Below, piece after piece: positions 18,794 through 27,603 of a stretch of 64,000 nucleotides of DNA. A program made the position numbers and the translations under genes. A model generated the notes under the pieces. The model saw only the letters and a list, made by a program, of their open reading frames with translations. It searched no databases and was not told the DNA's origin. The stretch is from Beijerinckiaceae bacterium (lineage in GTDB: Bacteria > Pseudomonadota > Alphaproteobacteria > Rhizobiales > Beijerinckiaceae). Each line of letters starts with the position of its first letter. Within the stretch, counting starts at the first letter, position 1. The stretch is taken from NCBI GenBank assembly GCA_019753285.1, contig JAIELD010000055.1:19600-83599 (forward strand), read 5' to 3'.

Positions 18794-19648
18794 TCAATGC
18801 CTCGGCCTGATGCGCGGATCGACCGCATCGCGCAGCGCCTCGCCAAACAGCGTGAAGCCAAGCGTCGCGAAGGCGAGCGCGAGGCTGGCGACGACCACGG
18901 GTATCCAGCTATCGGTCAGGAACTGGTAGCCGTCCTGCACCAGCGTGCCCCAGCTTGCGAGCGGAGGACGCACCCCAAGCCCGAGAAAGGACAGCCCCGC
19001 CTCGATCGTGATGACAACAGGAATGTCCATCGAGGCCAGCACCAGCAGCGTGCCCATGATGTTCGGCAGGATGTGCATGACGATGATGCGAGAGCCTGAC
19101 GCGCCGAGGATGCGCTCCGCTTCGAGGAACGGCGCGTTCTTGAGCGTGAGCACCTGCGCCCGCGCGACGCGACCGAAGTGCGGCGTCAGCGTGATGGCGA
19201 CGATGATGATGACGATCGACATCGACGGCCCGAACACCGACACGATCGCCAGCGCGAGGACAAGGCTCGGAAACGACGAGATCACGTCGAACAGAATGAG
19301 GATGACGCTTTCGGCCCGCGTCGAGAGGAAGGCCGCAAGAATGCCGAGGATCGTGCCGAAGCTCAGCGCAAGGATGATCGAGGTGAGCGCGACGAACATC
19401 GCGATCGTCGAGCCATGCACCAGACGCGAATAGAGATCGCGCCCGAGATGGTCGGTGCCGAGCCAATGGGCCGCGGAGGGCGGCGCGAACCGGTTGAGCA
19501 CGTCGAGCTGGTCGGGATCGTGCGTGGCGACGATCGGCGCGAAGACAGCCATCGCGATGATGATGAGCACGATGGCAAAACCGGTCGCGCCGATGAACGT
19601 GCCGCAGACCTTGCGCAGGATGCCGGCCAGGGCTGCCAGCGCCCTCAT
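18794..19648 (-). CDS. Dipeptide-type ABC transporter permease (DppC-like)
   Basis: A 284-residue inner-membrane permease. The start MRALAALAGILRK leads into a first helix (GFAIVLIIIAMAVFAPIVA), then HWLGTDHLGRDLYSRL, the DppC-class motif, and five further helices with the EAA-type loop near VARAQVLTLKNAPFLEAERILGAS. The open frame runs upstream to 20038, but the ATG at 19648 overlaps the previous permease stop (ATGA) and matches family length. Confidence 0.93.
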   Translation of the reverse strand: MRALAALAGILRKVCGTFIGATGFAIVLIIIAMAVFAPIVATHDPDQLDVLNRFAPPSAAHWLGTDHLGRDLYSRLVHGSTIAMFVALTSIILALSFGTILGILAAFLSTRAESVILILFDVISSFPSLVLALAIVSVFGPSMSIVIIIVAITLTPHFGRVARAQVLTLKNAPFLEAERILGASGSRIIVMHILPNIMGTLLVLASMDIPVVITIEAGLSFLGLGVRPPLASWGTLVQDGYQFLTDSWIPVVVASLALAFATLGFTLFGEALRDAVDPRIRPRH

Positions 19649-20607
19649 ACCGGAGATCCGCCAGCGCCGTCGCGCCGGATGCGGGGATCGAGCGCCGAAT
19701 AGGACAGATCGACCACGAGGTTTATCAGCACGAACAGCACGACGACAACCAGCACCGCGCCCTGCACGACGGGGAAATTCCGTTCGGATATCGCGCCGTA
19801 GATCAGGCGCCCCAGCCCCGGCCGCGCGAAGACGATCTCCACGAAGACGGCGTTGCCGAGGAGCCGGCCAAGGCCGAGCCCCAGGACGGCGATGGTCGGG
19901 ATGCAGGCGTTCTTCAACGCGTATTTGTAGGTAACCATCCGCTCGGAAAGGCCATAGGCGCGCGAGGTGCGGATATAAGGCTCGTTCAGCACCTCGAGCA
20001 TCGAGGTGCGCACAAGCCGGGCAATGAAGCCGATCCATGTGGCGGCGATGGAGAGCGTGGGCAGGATGAGCCGGCGCGCCGCGTCCCAGAAATCACCGCT
20101 GCGCCCGGCGCCGAGCACCGGCAACCAGTCGAGCCAGATCGAGAAGATCAGCAGCAGGAAGATCGCGATCACGAAGCTCGGCACGGCGATGAAGGCGACG
20201 GACACGAAGGCGAGCACATTGTCGAGTAATGACCCGCGATGGGTCGCAGCATAGATACCGAGCGGAACGCCGGTGACGACCGCGAGCAGGATCGCCGAAA
20301 AGGTGAGGATGAGCGTGTCCGGCAGGACGTTGAGGACGAGGCTCCACACGCTGCGACCAGACACGACGTCGACGCCGAGATTGCCGCTGAGCACGTTGGC
20401 GAAAAAACGCCAGAGGCGAACATGGATCGGCTGGTCGAGACCCATCTCGCTGACGAAGCGCTTGACGAGTTCGGGCGAGGCCTGCGGGCCGAGAAGCGTC
20501 ACCGCAGGGTCACCCGGCACCACAGCCGTCAGCAGGAACAGGAGCAGCATCGCGCCGAACACGATCAGGACTGTGGTGACGAGACGGCTGAAAAAATACC
20601 TGAGCAT
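19645..20607 (-). CDS. Dipeptide-type ABC transporter permease (DppB-like)
   Basis: A 320-residue permease with the DppB-class N-terminal helix (RLVTTVLIVFGAMLLLFLL), the VPGDPAVTLLG segment after it, and the EAA-type loop RTSMLEVLNEPYIRTSRAYGLSE. The ATG at 20607 has AGGGA five bases away and is preferred to a GTG at 20622. It lies 40 bases after the binding-protein gene. Confidence 0.93.
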   Translation of the reverse strand: MLRYFFSRLVTTVLIVFGAMLLLFLLTAVVPGDPAVTLLGPQASPELVKRFVSEMGLDQPIHVRLWRFFANVLSGNLGVDVVSGRSVWSLVLNVLPDTLILTFSAILLAVVTGVPLGIYAATHRGSLLDNVLAFVSVAFIAVPSFVIAIFLLLIFSIWLDWLPVLGAGRSGDFWDAARRLILPTLSIAATWIGFIARLVRTSMLEVLNEPYIRTSRAYGLSERMVTYKYALKNACIPTIAVLGLGLGRLLGNAVFVEIVFARPGLGRLIYGAISERNFPVVQGAVLVVVVLFVLINLVVDLSYSALDPRIRRDGAGGSPV

Positions 20608-20647
20608 CTCGTCCCTGATCACCTGTCGGCCGCGCCGGCGCGGCCGG

Positions 20648-22207
20648 TCAGGCGCCTACCGCGAAGCTGTCATACTGCCAGTCGAGCCAGCCGGGCACAG
20701 CCGCCGGCTTGATCCAGGGGCGGTGCACGAGCACGTTGACCTCGTTGGTGAGCCAGACGAAGGCGGCGCTCTTGTCCATCAGCTTCTGCGCGGCGATGAC
20801 ATCCTCGATGCGCTTGTCCTTGTCGATCTCGCCGGCTGCCTTGGTGAACAGCGCGTCATAGTCGGGGTTTGCCCAGCGCTCCCAGTTCCAGTCGCCGACC
20901 TGGCCGGAGACGAACCATTGCATGATGAAGTTGGGATCGTGCTTGCCGTTGAAGCGCAGGATGAAGAGATCGAGGTTCTTGCCCGTATCGCCCTTGCCTG
21001 AACTCCAGTAGGTGCCGCCTTCCTGCGCATCGACCTCGAGCGTGATGCCGACCTCGGCGAGCAGTGCGCGCGCAACAAGCGCCATGTTCTGGTAGGCCGG
21101 CTGGTTGAGGATGAGCAGCTTGAGCTTGAGGTTGCTCGCCCCTGCGTCGGCAAGCAGCTTCTTCGCCTCGGCGACATTGCGCTTGTAGACGGGTGCGTCC
21201 TTCCAGTGGCCGAGGATCTGCGGCGGAAGCAGCGTATTGAGCCTTGGCGCCTTGCCGTTGTAGCCAGCGGCCAGCATCTGGTCGACATCGAGCGCAAGGC
21301 GGATCGCCTGGCGGACGCGAATGTCCTTCAGGCCCTCTTTTTCGGTGTTCATGCCAAGCCAGACATAGGCGATGCTCGGCTGCTCGGTGACGACGAGCCC
21401 GGCGACCGAACGCAGAGGGTCGGCAGCCTGCGGCGACAGCACGGCAAAATCGATTTCGCCGGAGCGCAAGGCAAGATCGGTGGTGCGCGGATCGCCGATA
21501 TAGCGGATCGCGATCTCCTCATAGGCCGGCTTGGGGCCGGCATAGCCTTCGTGACGCTTCAGGAGCGCGCCACGCTGGCGCTCGAGATTGGTGACGATGT
21601 AGGGGCCTGAGCCGACGGGCTTCACCGAATGCTCGCCGCCGAGCTTCTCGACAGCCTTCTTCGAGACGATGCAGCCCGAGACATCGCCGATCGCGATATC
21701 GAAGAGATTGGCGCGCGGCTTGGTCAGGATGATGCGGCCGGTCAGCGGTCCTGTGACCTCGACCTTGTCGAGGTTGACCCAGTCTCCCTTGTAGGTCGAA
21801 GGCTTCGCGTCGCCGACGGGCGGCAGGCCGATGCGCTCGAACGAGAACTTCACATCTTCGGCGGTCATCTCGCCATAGCCGTCCGAGAAAATCTGGCCGG
21901 GCTTCAGCCTGAATTCGACGACGGTCGGCGAGACTTGCTTCACCTCCGCTGCCGCGTCGAGTTCGAGTTCAGCCGAATTCGGCTTCTGCTTCATGAGCCG
22001 CTGGAACACGCTGCGGCAGACATTGCCGTCCCAGGCGCCGGTTCGGTGCGCGGGGTCGAGATTGGTGAGGTCGCGATCGATGCGCACGGCGATGGTCTTG
22101 CGCGGACCCGCCTGCGCGAACGCGCCCTGCCCCGATGCCAGCGCGCCAAGCAAGCCGGCTGTCGCGGCCCCGGCCATGATTTCACGGCGGTTGATCGTGT
22201 TCGTCAT
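20648..22207 (-). CDS. Dipeptide-type ABC transporter substrate-binding protein (family 5)
   Basis: A 519-residue periplasmic binding protein of the DppA/OppA/NikA family (extracellular solute-binding family 5). The N-terminus has a twin-arginine-like export signal (NRREIMAGAATAGLLGALASG, cleavage after FAQA). The ATG at 22207 has GAGGAG upstream; the frame is open to 22324 but without a better start. Family 5 proteins bind peptides, opines, amines, nickel and others, so the ligand is not readable here. It begins the importer part of the gene train, 249 bases after the lyase gene. Confidence 0.92.
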   Translation of the reverse strand: MTNTINRREIMAGAATAGLLGALASGQGAFAQAGPRKTIAVRIDRDLTNLDPAHRTGAWDGNVCRSVFQRLMKQKPNSAELELDAAAEVKQVSPTVVEFRLKPGQIFSDGYGEMTAEDVKFSFERIGLPPVGDAKPSTYKGDWVNLDKVEVTGPLTGRIILTKPRANLFDIAIGDVSGCIVSKKAVEKLGGEHSVKPVGSGPYIVTNLERQRGALLKRHEGYAGPKPAYEEIAIRYIGDPRTTDLALRSGEIDFAVLSPQAADPLRSVAGLVVTEQPSIAYVWLGMNTEKEGLKDIRVRQAIRLALDVDQMLAAGYNGKAPRLNTLLPPQILGHWKDAPVYKRNVAEAKKLLADAGASNLKLKLLILNQPAYQNMALVARALLAEVGITLEVDAQEGGTYWSSGKGDTGKNLDLFILRFNGKHDPNFIMQWFVSGQVGDWNWERWANPDYDALFTKAAGEIDKDKRIEDVIAAQKLMDKSAAFVWLTNEVNVLVHRPWIKPAAVPGWLDWQYDSFAVGA

Positions 22208-22456
22208 GACGGTCTCCTCATCCGGCCCCACCATGACGTGACGGGCGCATTGGCAGTGGTCGAAACCCTGGTCGCCGACCTCGGCCTCGCTCGTTCCATC
22301 GAACTCGCACGCATCGAAAACCAACGTCAGTCACATTGCAAGCAAATATCGTGCGCCGCTCGAAGCACAGATGCAAGGATGACGGAGACGTGAACAACCG
22401 GCGGCAACGAACGAAAAAGACTCGCTAAATTTCAAGCCGCCGCAACGCGCCCGCGC

Positions 22457-23989
22457 TCAACTTGCCGGCACGATCGGCAAGCCGACCGCCGCGATCGACG
22501 CCAATATGTCAGATGTCACCTTTCGATCATCGAGCACATCGGCGACAGCCATTACGTCGAGCCCCGTCTCGCGGTCCGTCTCCAGCATCGGGAGCACGTC
22601 TCGAATGGACCGGTGCAGCGCGCCGGATGGCGATGACAGCCGCAGCCCCTCGCGAAGATCGATGGCCTGTGCCGCCACCGTCGCCTCGACCGCGACCAGC
22701 AGCTTGAACGAAACAAGTTGTTCGGCAAGTTTGCGCACCGCAAGCAGCGTCAGTGGAGCGCAATCCTCGACGGTGTCCGAGACGGGCAAGGCGTCGAGCG
22801 TCGCGGGAGCTGCGGCATGCCTGATCTCGGCATGGAGTCCTGCGGTCGTCTTCTGCATCGGCACGTATCCGGCGGACGCGCCTCCGATTGGCGAGAGGTA
22901 TTTCGGCAGGCCCGAGAGGGTGGGGTTCATGAGCTTCATGATGCGGTGCGCGCCAGCCGCAGCGAGATGCGCGAGCGAAATCCGCAGCGTGTCGATGGCG
23001 AGCGCCAGCGATTGCGTCTGGAAGTTCGGCGCGGAAAGCATGACCTCGTCCTCGATCAGAACCAGCGGGGTGTCGGTCGCGCCGTTGATCTCGACCTCGA
23101 CCTCCTGGCGGGCCTGCGCGAAAGCGCCGAAGGTCGAGCCGAACAGCGGAGCGAGGCAGCGGAACGACACCGCATCCTGGATTTTGCCGGGGTTTTCGTA
23201 GATGGAACTTTCAGCCAGCAAGGCTCTGAACATCGCGCCCGCCTCGCGCTGGAAGACCGCCGGCCGAGCCGCGTTGATCCTGGCGTCGAAAATGGTGGGG
23301 TTCGCGCCATAGCCCTGATAGGAGAGCGCTGCCGCCGCGGCCGCGCAGGCCAGCGTATCGCCAAGATCGACCAGCGTCATGGCGACATGGCCGATGCTGG
23401 GAGCCGAACTGTTGCACATTGCGAGGCCGTCCTTCGGCTCCAGCTTCGCGGGCGAAAGACCGGCGCGCCGCAACGCCTCGCCACCCGGCAGCCGCTCGCC
23501 ATCGAACCAGGCTTCGGCACGGCCGATGAGCACGCCGCCGATATGGGCGGAGAGGCCGAGATCGGCGGCGCTGATCGTGCCCCGCGCCGGAATGACCGGC
23601 GTGAGGCCCCTGTTGAACATCTCTATAAGGAGCGCGAGCGTCGCGCGCGAAATGCCGGCCCCGCCCGACCCGATGCCGATGATGCGCGCCAAGAGCGCGG
23701 CGCGGCACAGCGGCTCCGGCAGCGGCTCACCGACACCGATGTTGCGACCGCGGATGAGCTGCTCCTGAAAGGCGCGGATATCCTCCGGGCTGATCCGGTA
23801 GCCAAGATTGCCGCCGAGGCCAGTATTGAGCCCATAAATGGGCTGTTCGCCCTCTGCGAATGCATCGACGATCTTTCGCGCCGCATCGACGCGGCCATAC
23901 GCCTTTTCGGAAAGCCCGATCGGATCAGAAGCATTCACGATCGCGGCGAGGTCGAAAATGGTGAGCGGCGTATCGCCGAGCAGCTTCAT
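22457..23989 (-). CDS. Histidine/aromatic ammonia-lyase homologue lacking the MIO triad (ergothionase-like candidate)
   Basis: A 510-residue member of the histidase/phenylalanine ammonia-lyase fold, full length and collinear with the HutH encoded at 6253. The MIO-forming Ala-Ser-Gly is replaced: ARGTISAADLGLSAH reads Ser140-Ala141-Ala142 with one residue deleted, so the normal electrophilic cofactor cannot form. Histidase His82 is Arg82 here, and the QDxY tyrosine is Val274 (QDAVSFRC). Tyr52 (IYGLNTGLG), Asn193 and Glu408 (VED) are kept, and Lys380 (MQKTT) is new. Ergothionase, a lyase that releases trimethylamine from ergothioneine, is a known MIO-independent member of this fold. That, or a hercynine or other betaine lyase, is my inferred function. 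ATGA overlap with the DUF1289 gene. Confidence 0.8.
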   Translation of the reverse strand: MKLLGDTPLTIFDLAAIVNASDPIGLSEKAYGRVDAARKIVDAFAEGEQPIYGLNTGLGGNLGYRISPEDIRAFQEQLIRGRNIGVGEPLPEPLCRAALLARIIGIGSGGAGISRATLALLIEMFNRGLTPVIPARGTISAADLGLSAHIGGVLIGRAEAWFDGERLPGGEALRRAGLSPAKLEPKDGLAMCNSSAPSIGHVAMTLVDLGDTLACAAAAAALSYQGYGANPTIFDARINAARPAVFQREAGAMFRALLAESSIYENPGKIQDAVSFRCLAPLFGSTFGAFAQARQEVEVEINGATDTPLVLIEDEVMLSAPNFQTQSLALAIDTLRISLAHLAAAGAHRIMKLMNPTLSGLPKYLSPIGGASAGYVPMQKTTAGLHAEIRHAAAPATLDALPVSDTVEDCAPLTLLAVRKLAEQLVSFKLLVAVEATVAAQAIDLREGLRLSSPSGALHRSIRDVLPMLETDRETGLDVMAVADVLDDRKVTSDILASIAAVGLPIVPAS

Positions 23990-24210
23990 GGCGTTTCTCC
24001 GGCTTCAACGCTTGAGACGGGATGGACGGAAGGTGCGCGAGCATGATCTTGCGGCGTTCGGCGACCGAGCGACGACATGATCGCGGCGCGCTGCGCGTCC
24101 GACATCCGGAGCCAGCCGCCGATTTCGGCCGCCGTGCGTCCGCAGCCGAGGCAAAGCCCGCTTACCGGATCGAGGATGCAGACCTTGCTGCAGGGCGATG
24201 GGATGCTCAC
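23986..24210 (-). CDS. DUF1289 domain protein
   Basis: A 74-residue protein, starting with a GTG that overlaps the stop of the flavoprotein gene (GTGA) and ending in an ATGA overlap with the lyase gene. It has the DUF1289 pattern: SPCSKVCILDPVSGLCLGCGRTAAEIGGWLRMSD, with four cysteines that could hold a metal or Fe-S cluster. The family is widespread in proteobacteria and its function is unknown. Here it is tied by translation to both neighbours. Confidence 0.85.
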   Translation of the reverse strand: MSIPSPCSKVCILDPVSGLCLGCGRTAAEIGGWLRMSDAQRAAIMSSLGRRTPQDHARAPSVHPVSSVEAGETP

Positions 24211-26624
24211 GCGCGCAGCCTCGATCCTTCTGGATCGTGCAGGGGCCGGGCGGTGACCACCGCCGGGCATTCCTGTCCGAGGATGTCGATCGAGAGCGCC
24301 TCGCCATCGCCTGCGAGTTCAGCCGGCACATATCCGACCGCGAGGCTCTTGCCGACCCAGTGGCCGAACGCGCCCGAAGTGACGTTGCCCACCGGCTTTC
24401 CGTCCTTCAGAACCACCTCGTAGCCCACCACATCGGCATGCGGCGCCTCGACGGCCATCGTGACGAACCGCTTCCTGGGACCATGCTCGCGCTCCTTGAG
24501 GACAGCGGCGCGGCCGACGAAATCGACGTTCTTGGTGAAATCGACGAACTGGTCGAGCCCCGTTTCGCCCGGCGTATAATCGGGCCGGAAATCCTTGTTG
24601 AACGAGCCGTAATTCTTCTCCAGCCGGAGCGAGGAGATCGCGCGCCCGCCATAATGGGCGAGGCCGAGATCAGCGCCCGCTGCCAGCAGATCGTCATGAA
24701 GCTGGACCTGATAGTCGGGCGTCACCCAGATCTCGTAGCCGAGTTCGCCAGTGAAACCGCAGCGCTGCACGATGGCAGGCGACAGGCCGACCGCGCCCTC
24801 GCGCACCGCGAAGAACTTGAAGCCTTCCGCCGAGACGTCGAACTCCGCGACACGCTCCAGGAGCTTCCGGGCATGCGGACCCGAGAGAGCGAAGCCGGCC
24901 AGCGTCGAACAGGCGCTGCGGACGAAAACGTCATCCGGCGGGTTGCTCTGCCAGAACCAGCGCATGTGAAAGGCTTCGGCGAAACCAGACCCGACGATGA
25001 GATAGCGATCTTCGGCAAGGCAGGCGATCGACAGGTCGCCCATGATGCGGCCGCGGGCGTTCAGCATCGGCGCGATCGCCATGCGGCCGGGCTTCGGAAT
25101 GCGGCAGGCAAAGACACGGTCCAGCCAGGCGCGCGCGCCTTTTCCGCTGACCTCGTATTTCGCATAGTTCGTCGTCTCGTAGATGCCGACGGCCGTGCGC
25201 ACGGCGTGGCATTCGTTGCGCACATGCTCGAAGGCGTTCGAGCGGCGATAGGTCGGATTTTCGCTGCGCTCGACGCCCGGCGGTGCGAACCACAGCGCGC
25301 TTTCCAGGCCGAAATTGGCGCCCCAGACCGCGCCTCGCTCGCTCAGCCGGTCATAGACCGGACTGCGGCGCAGCGGCCTTGCGGCCGTCATCTCCTCGTT
25401 CGGATAAAGCAGCCGGAACCGCCGGCGATAATTCTCCTGCACCTTGATCGAGGTGTATTTCGGCGTCGCGAACACGCCATAGCGGGCGCTGTCCATCGCG
25501 AGCACGTCCTGTCCGGGGTCGTTCTCGGCCATCCAGCGCGACAGCACGAGCCCAATGCCGCCACCCTGGCTGAAGCCCGCCATGACGGCGCAAGCGTTCC
25601 AGTAATTCGGCAGGCCTTTCACCGGGCCGACCAGCGGGTTGCCGTCCGGCGAGAAAGTGAACGGCCCGTTGACGACCTTCTTGATGCCGGTCTCGGCAAG
25701 CGCGGGAAAATGCGCGAAGCCACGCTCCAGTTCCGGAGATATGCGATCGAGATCGTTCGGCAGAAGTTGCCCGTGGAAATCGTCCGGCGTCGTCTCCGGC
25801 GACCAGACGCGGCAATTCTGCTCGTAGGTGCCGAGCAGGACGCCCTCTCCCTCCTGCCGCAGGTAGATTTCGCCGCTGAAGTCGGAGGTGTTGATGATTT
25901 CCCGCTCGAGGCCTTTCAACTGCGGCACCGGCTCGGTGACGATATACATGTGCTCCATCGCGAGCACCGGCAGATCGAGGCCGACGAGCTTGCCGACTTC
26001 GCGCGCCCAGAGCCCGCCCGCATTGACCACATGCTCGGCATGGATCACGCCCTTGTCGGTGACGACATCCCAGCTATGGTCAGGCCGCTGATTGAGCGCC
26101 GTGACCTTTGTGAAGCGGTGCACCTCCGCGCCCTTCGCCTTCGCGCCGGCCACATAGGCCTGGCAGACGAGCCATGGGTCGACATAGCCGCCATCCTCGC
26201 GCCACAGCGCACCCTTGAAATGCTCCTCCGCGATGAGGACGTTGCGGCGTTTCGCCTCCGAAACCGGGATCATCTCGGTGTCCATGCCGAGATAGCGGGC
26301 GCGCGAATGGATCAAGCGCAGAAAGTCCATCTCGCCGTCGCTGCTGGCGAGATAGATGCCGCCATTATGGTGGATGCCGCAGGACTGGCCGGTTACCGAT
26401 TCAAGCTCTCGGTAGAGATCGAACGTGTACTTCTGCAGCTTCGAGACGTTGGCATCGGAGTTGAGGGTCGTGACGCCACCGGCTGCATGCCAGGTCGAGC
26501 CCGATGTGATCTCGTTCTTGTCGAGGAGCACGAGATCGCTCCAGCCGATCTTGGCGAGATGGTAGAGGATAGAGACGCCGACGACGCCTCCGCCTATCAC
26601 CACGGCGCGGGCATGAGCTTTCAT
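24207..26624 (-). CDS. Dimethylglycine/sarcosine dehydrogenase-like flavoprotein with GcvT domain
   Basis: An 805-residue two-part enzyme. Residues 1-about 430 are a DAO-type FAD domain with GGGVVG at 11-16 and SGSTWHAAGG, where His46 is the usual covalent FAD attachment site of dimethylglycine and sarcosine dehydrogenases. The C-terminal half is a GcvT-like folate domain (GFALSGPHARKLL, LGYEIWVTPDY) that usually receives the removed methyl as methylene-tetrahydrofolate. The family oxidatively N-demethylates secondary and tertiary amines. The coupled lyase suggests an N-methylated amino acid or amine substrate. AGGAAAG precedes the ATG. Confidence 0.9.
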   Translation of the reverse strand: MKAHARAVVIGGGVVGVSILYHLAKIGWSDLVLLDKNEITSGSTWHAAGGVTTLNSDANVSKLQKYTFDLYRELESVTGQSCGIHHNGGIYLASSDGEMDFLRLIHSRARYLGMDTEMIPVSEAKRRNVLIAEEHFKGALWREDGGYVDPWLVCQAYVAGAKAKGAEVHRFTKVTALNQRPDHSWDVVTDKGVIHAEHVVNAGGLWAREVGKLVGLDLPVLAMEHMYIVTEPVPQLKGLEREIINTSDFSGEIYLRQEGEGVLLGTYEQNCRVWSPETTPDDFHGQLLPNDLDRISPELERGFAHFPALAETGIKKVVNGPFTFSPDGNPLVGPVKGLPNYWNACAVMAGFSQGGGIGLVLSRWMAENDPGQDVLAMDSARYGVFATPKYTSIKVQENYRRRFRLLYPNEEMTAARPLRRSPVYDRLSERGAVWGANFGLESALWFAPPGVERSENPTYRRSNAFEHVRNECHAVRTAVGIYETTNYAKYEVSGKGARAWLDRVFACRIPKPGRMAIAPMLNARGRIMGDLSIACLAEDRYLIVGSGFAEAFHMRWFWQSNPPDDVFVRSACSTLAGFALSGPHARKLLERVAEFDVSAEGFKFFAVREGAVGLSPAIVQRCGFTGELGYEIWVTPDYQVQLHDDLLAAGADLGLAHYGGRAISSLRLEKNYGSFNKDFRPDYTPGETGLDQFVDFTKNVDFVGRAAVLKEREHGPRKRFVTMAVEAPHADVVGYEVVLKDGKPVGNVTSGAFGHWVGKSLAVGYVPAELAGDGEALSIDILGQECPAVVTARPLHDPEGSRLRA

Positions 26625-26967
26625 TGGGCTGGTCTTTCCTGAGGCGATGGCTCGAATCGGCTCGTCGCAAGATTGGGATCATCGGCAAAACTGGCTGCCA
26701 GCGTCTCTCGCACGCAAGAATCGATGGACGGCGCGCCATCCGTTCGATGCATGAGGACAGACATCTGCGCCATCAATCTCCGCGCTGCCTTCCTCACAGG
26801 AAAACGCCGTTTTCAAAATGAGGGCGGCACCATGCAAGCCGCATCGGCATGGCTTTGGGACACATGCCTTCACGATCCGCCCCGATAAGCCTTGTCTGAC
26901 AGGAATGAAGTCTATGGCTTCGTCTACGCAAGACTTATTTGGTCAACGATGTTGATGGTTCCATCGC
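26625..26967. other. 343-base intergenic region upstream of the flavoprotein-lyase operon
   Basis: No convincing gene on either strand. It should hold the promoter for the minus-strand operon beginning at 26624 and the 3' end of the AhpD-like transcript. A 15-base palindrome lies at 26800-26814 (separate entry). A weak 6-7 base stem (GGCATG ... CATGCC, about 26846-26869) is also present, without a T run. Confidence 0.5.
26800..26814. promoter_or_regulatory. Candidate operator palindrome upstream of flavoprotein-lyase operon
   Basis: GAAAACG-C-CGTTTTC is a perfect 7-base inverted repeat around one central base, about 180 bases upstream of the flavoprotein start. LacI- and GntR-type regulators often use such sites, but no regulator gene is adjacent. 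Confidence 0.35.
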
Positions 26968-27423
26968 TCAGGATGCGGGCTTCGACTGCGGCAGTCGGCG
27001 AAAGCCGATGGCGATGCGGTTATAGACGTTCATCAGGCTGATCGCGACGGTGAGATCCGCGCGTTCCCTCTCGTCGAAATGCTCGCTGACAATCTCGTAA
27101 TCCTCGTCGGGGATGCCGGTTTCCGAGACGAGCGTCACGGTTTCCGCCCAGAGAAGCGCCGCCTGTTCGCGCTGGCTGAACCAATCGCCGGCGTCGCTCC
27201 AGACCGGAATGAGCGCGATCTTCTCGGCTGGCACGTTGGCGTTGCGGAGCTCGCGCGTATGGGCGTCGATGCAATAGGCGCAGCCATTGATCAGCGAGAC
27301 GCGCAGATAGACCAGCTCGATCAGATCTTTCGGCAGGCCGGAGCTGGACACGTACTGATAAACGCCGCCGATCGCCTTCATGGCGTCGGGAATGATCGAA
27401 AGATAATTGAGGCGCGGCGTCAT
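26968..27423 (-). CDS. AhpD / carboxymuconolactone decarboxylase family protein
   Basis: A 151-residue alkylhydroperoxidase-D-like protein with the redox motif CAYCIDAHTREL (Cys-x-x-Cys-x3-His, near residues 48-55). Such proteins act in peroxide defence or have unknown roles. It stands alone, downstream of a CGNR-type regulator gene on the same strand and separated from it by 180 bases. Confidence 0.9.
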   Translation of the reverse strand: MTPRLNYLSIIPDAMKAIGGVYQYVSSSGLPKDLIELVYLRVSLINGCAYCIDAHTRELRNANVPAEKIALIPVWSDAGDWFSQREQAALLWAETVTLVSETGIPDEDYEIVSEHFDERERADLTVAISLMNVYNRIAIGFRRLPQSKPAS

Positions 27424-27603
27424 CGGTTCGTCTCCAGGCTGATGGGGCTCGGCGCGGGCAAGGCGCCATGGCCGCTACATACCGCCGTCCGGCGACGGTG
27501 CTGCAACGATAGGCGCAAGGCCGATCGACCGTCTATGCGAATTGGCTCACATGCGTGTGATGATCGCGGACCGGATCAGTCCTGCGGCATCAGCCCCGTA
27601 TCT

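Noticed and set aside
22208..22456. Possible terminator or promoter between lyase and binding-protein genes
   Set aside because: A 7-base GC repeat (CGGCGGC/GCCGCCG) is present but the loop is long and there is no T run; no convincing promoter boxes either, so the genes may still be one transcript.
24198..26642. 814-codon plus-strand open frame opposite the flavoprotein gene
   Set aside because: Antisense shadow in a GC-rich gene; composition is arginine-, histidine- and aspartate-rich with no recognisable domain, while the minus strand encodes a clear flavoprotein.
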